A DNA stretch of 7,757 nucleotides from NCBI GenBank assembly GCA_964385195.1, contig CAYLOC010000158.1:1-7757 (forward strand). The letters are read 5' to 3'. Both the position numbers and the translations under genes were made by a program. Positions within the stretch are counted from its first letter, which is position 1, and the number at the start of each line of letters is the position of its first letter. Of the stretch, positions 7,543 to 7,757 are shown piece after piece. Below the pieces are notes generated by a model. It saw only the letters and a list, made by a program, of their open reading frames with translations. It made no database searches and was not told the DNA's origin. The DNA comes from CAYLOC01 sp964385195 (GTDB taxonomy: Bacteria; Actinomycetota; Actinomycetes; Propionibacteriales; Nocardioidaceae).

Positions 7543-7757
7543 TCAGCGAGCCTGCACCTCGTACGGCGTCCAGCCGGCTCCGCTGTCGGTGGTGTGCCAG
7601 ATCGTGCCGTCGGCGGAGAGCAGGTAGCCGGTGCTGGAGTTGGTGAACCCGGCGAACGCGACGCCTTGTGGGGCGTCGGTGCGCAGCAGCCGCGGCGGTG
7701 CCACCGTGGACGCCAACCGGATGCCGTACTTGTGGTTCCCCACGACGATCGCGTGGT
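7543..7757 (-). CDS. C-terminal part of a BNR/YCF48-like beta-propeller protein (partial)
   Basis: Only the last 70 or so residues are in the window; the frame stays open to the right edge, so the real start lies outside. The fragment includes GYLLSADGTIWHTTDSGAGW, close to the repeat of sialidase-type BNR and YCF48-like propellers (a Gly-rich strand, then TTDxGxxW). VAFAGFTNSSTGY just before it looks like the inner strand of the same blade. Such proteins are often secreted or membrane-anchored in actinomycetes, but the N-terminus needed to show this is missing. The GTG at 7743 is in frame but is not a credible start because reading continues upstream. The stop is 28 bases before the AAA+ ATPase start, which suggests co-transcription. 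The repeat type is fairly clear from the motif; the function of the protein is unknown. Confidence 0.7.
   Translation of the reverse strand, partial: HAIVVGNHKYGIRLASTVAPPRLLRTDAPQGVAFAGFTNSSTGYLLSADGTIWHTTDSGAGWTPYEVQAR

Noticed and set aside
6099..7646. Plus-strand open frame of 515 codons opposite the AAA+ ATPase
   Set aside because: Antisense to Walker A, Walker B and the arginine-finger region of a clear gene; low-complexity product and no ribosome binding site seen.

Overview
The window is very GC-rich (about 70% by eye) and uses GTG starts and the strong third-position G/C bias of an actinomycete. The protein types fit a filamentous or mycobacterial-related actinomycete: a SigG-like sigma factor with a SnoaL tail, a full-length Lhr of the mycobacterial kind, and an AAA ATPase with an actinobacterial look. 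The order cannot be fixed from this stretch; Pseudonocardiales-like is a guess.

All four supported genes lie on the minus strand, so transcription runs from right to left. From upstream to downstream they are: (1) the 3' end of a gene for a protein with a BNR/YCF48-type beta-propeller motif, cut by the right edge (7543-7757); (2) an AAA+ ATPase of 519 residues with an Asp9 acidic tail (5955-7514), starting 28 bases after gene 1 stops; (3) the large helicase Lhr, about 1,530 residues (1296-5891, start uncertain), starting 42 to 72 bases after gene 2; and (4) an extracytoplasmic-function sigma factor with a C-terminal SnoaL-like domain (90-1115), set apart by a 180-base gap. The left edge (1-80) has no gene and holds a strong hairpin with overlapping inverted repeats, probably the transcription end of the sigma gene.

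Genes 1 to 3 are tightly spaced with no visible promoter or terminator between them, so they are probably one transcript. This would co-express the AAA+ ATPase with the DNA repair helicase; whether they work together is inference. The sigma gene has its own good ribosome binding site and a gap that holds a possible -10 box and several GTCACC/GGTGAC words, so it is probably a separate unit. Nothing here is a mobile element, CRISPR array or RNA gene. Most of the window is ordinary chromosomal content. The points worth a second look are the AAA-Lhr pairing, the left-edge hairpin set, and the GTCACC cluster in front of the sigma gene.
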